From positions 1 to 5,501 of the forward strand of contig DPOH01000263.1 of NCBI GenBank assembly GCA_003539755.1: a stretch of 5,501 nt of DNA, read 5' to 3'. The notes beneath the pieces are model-generated. The model was not told where the DNA came from, searched no databases, and saw only the letters and a list, made by a program, of their open reading frames with translations. The stretch is from Clostridium sp. GTDB lineage: Bacteria > Bacillota > Clostridia > Clostridiales > Clostridiaceae. The number at the start of each line of letters is the position of its first letter. Position 1 is the stretch's first letter. Shown in pieces: positions 5,456-5,501 of this stretch. The position numbers and the translations under genes are program-made.

Positions 5456-5501
5456 ATGATTGGTTATACATGTAAATATGCTCCAATGGAGATATTTGAA
5501 G
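5456..5501 (+). CDS. Start of a second 2-hydroxyacyl-CoA dehydratase-type subunit (partial)
   Basis: Only the first 15 codons are inside the window; the gene is cut by the window edge. ATG 5456 follows the previous stop (5452-5454) by one base and has a strong AAGGAGG at 5440-5446, nine bases upstream, so the two genes are almost certainly translated from one mRNA. The visible residues MIGYTCKYAPMEIFE fit the N-terminal strand of this dehydratase family, where a Cys/Tyr/Pro stretch leads into a P-x-E-I/L segment, like VNIFTPVEILQAF in the upstream gene. It is therefore probably the partner (alpha or beta) subunit. With so few residues the family call rests mostly on context. Confidence 0.7.
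   Translation, partial: MIGYTCKYAPMEIFE

Overview
The window looks like chromosomal DNA of a low-GC Clostridium sensu stricto. It is very AT-rich, codons end mostly in A or T, Shine-Dalgarno sites are purine-rich (AAAGGAG, AAGGAGG), and it carries a dehydratase pair typical of anaerobic clostridia. No species can be named from sequence alone. Every gene found is on the + strand, but they form several separate transcription units rather than one pathway.

Region by region: (1) 1-171 holds a strong terminator (53-81) of an unseen upstream gene, then a leader. (2) 172-429 encodes an 85-residue charged protein built from seven tandem 11-residue repeats, followed by a hairpin terminator. (3) 568-2355 encodes a GH13 subfamily 5 type alpha-amylase with all catalytic residues. 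In place of a signal peptide it has about 115 extra N-terminal residues that start very basic and then look disordered. (4) 2356-2648 is AT-rich and non-coding, with a promoter-like pair directly followed by a terminator hairpin. (5) 2649-3452 is a 23S rRNA pseudouridine synthase gene of the RluF type. It is full length but cut by one in-frame TGA exactly at the Leu of the catalytic GRLD motif. (6) 3557-4030 encodes a GNAT N-acetyltransferase, followed by a perfect 17-bp inverted repeat. (7) A good sigma-A-type promoter (4089-4117) precedes 4183-5454, a 2-hydroxyacyl-CoA dehydratase family subunit. One base after its stop begins a second, truncated gene (5456 to the window end) that looks like the partner subunit.

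How they work together: only the last two genes clearly act together, as the two subunits of an iron-sulfur dehydratase (or of a related double-cubane type reductase). Such enzymes need an ATP-driven activator, expected downstream of the window. The amylase would process alpha-1,4-glucans, apparently inside the cell or at the membrane. The rRNA modification and acetyltransferase genes are ordinary single-gene functions. No mobile element, CRISPR array, tRNA or rRNA was seen. The features most worth a second look are the hendecad-repeat protein, the amylase N-terminal extension and the TGA at the rluF active site.
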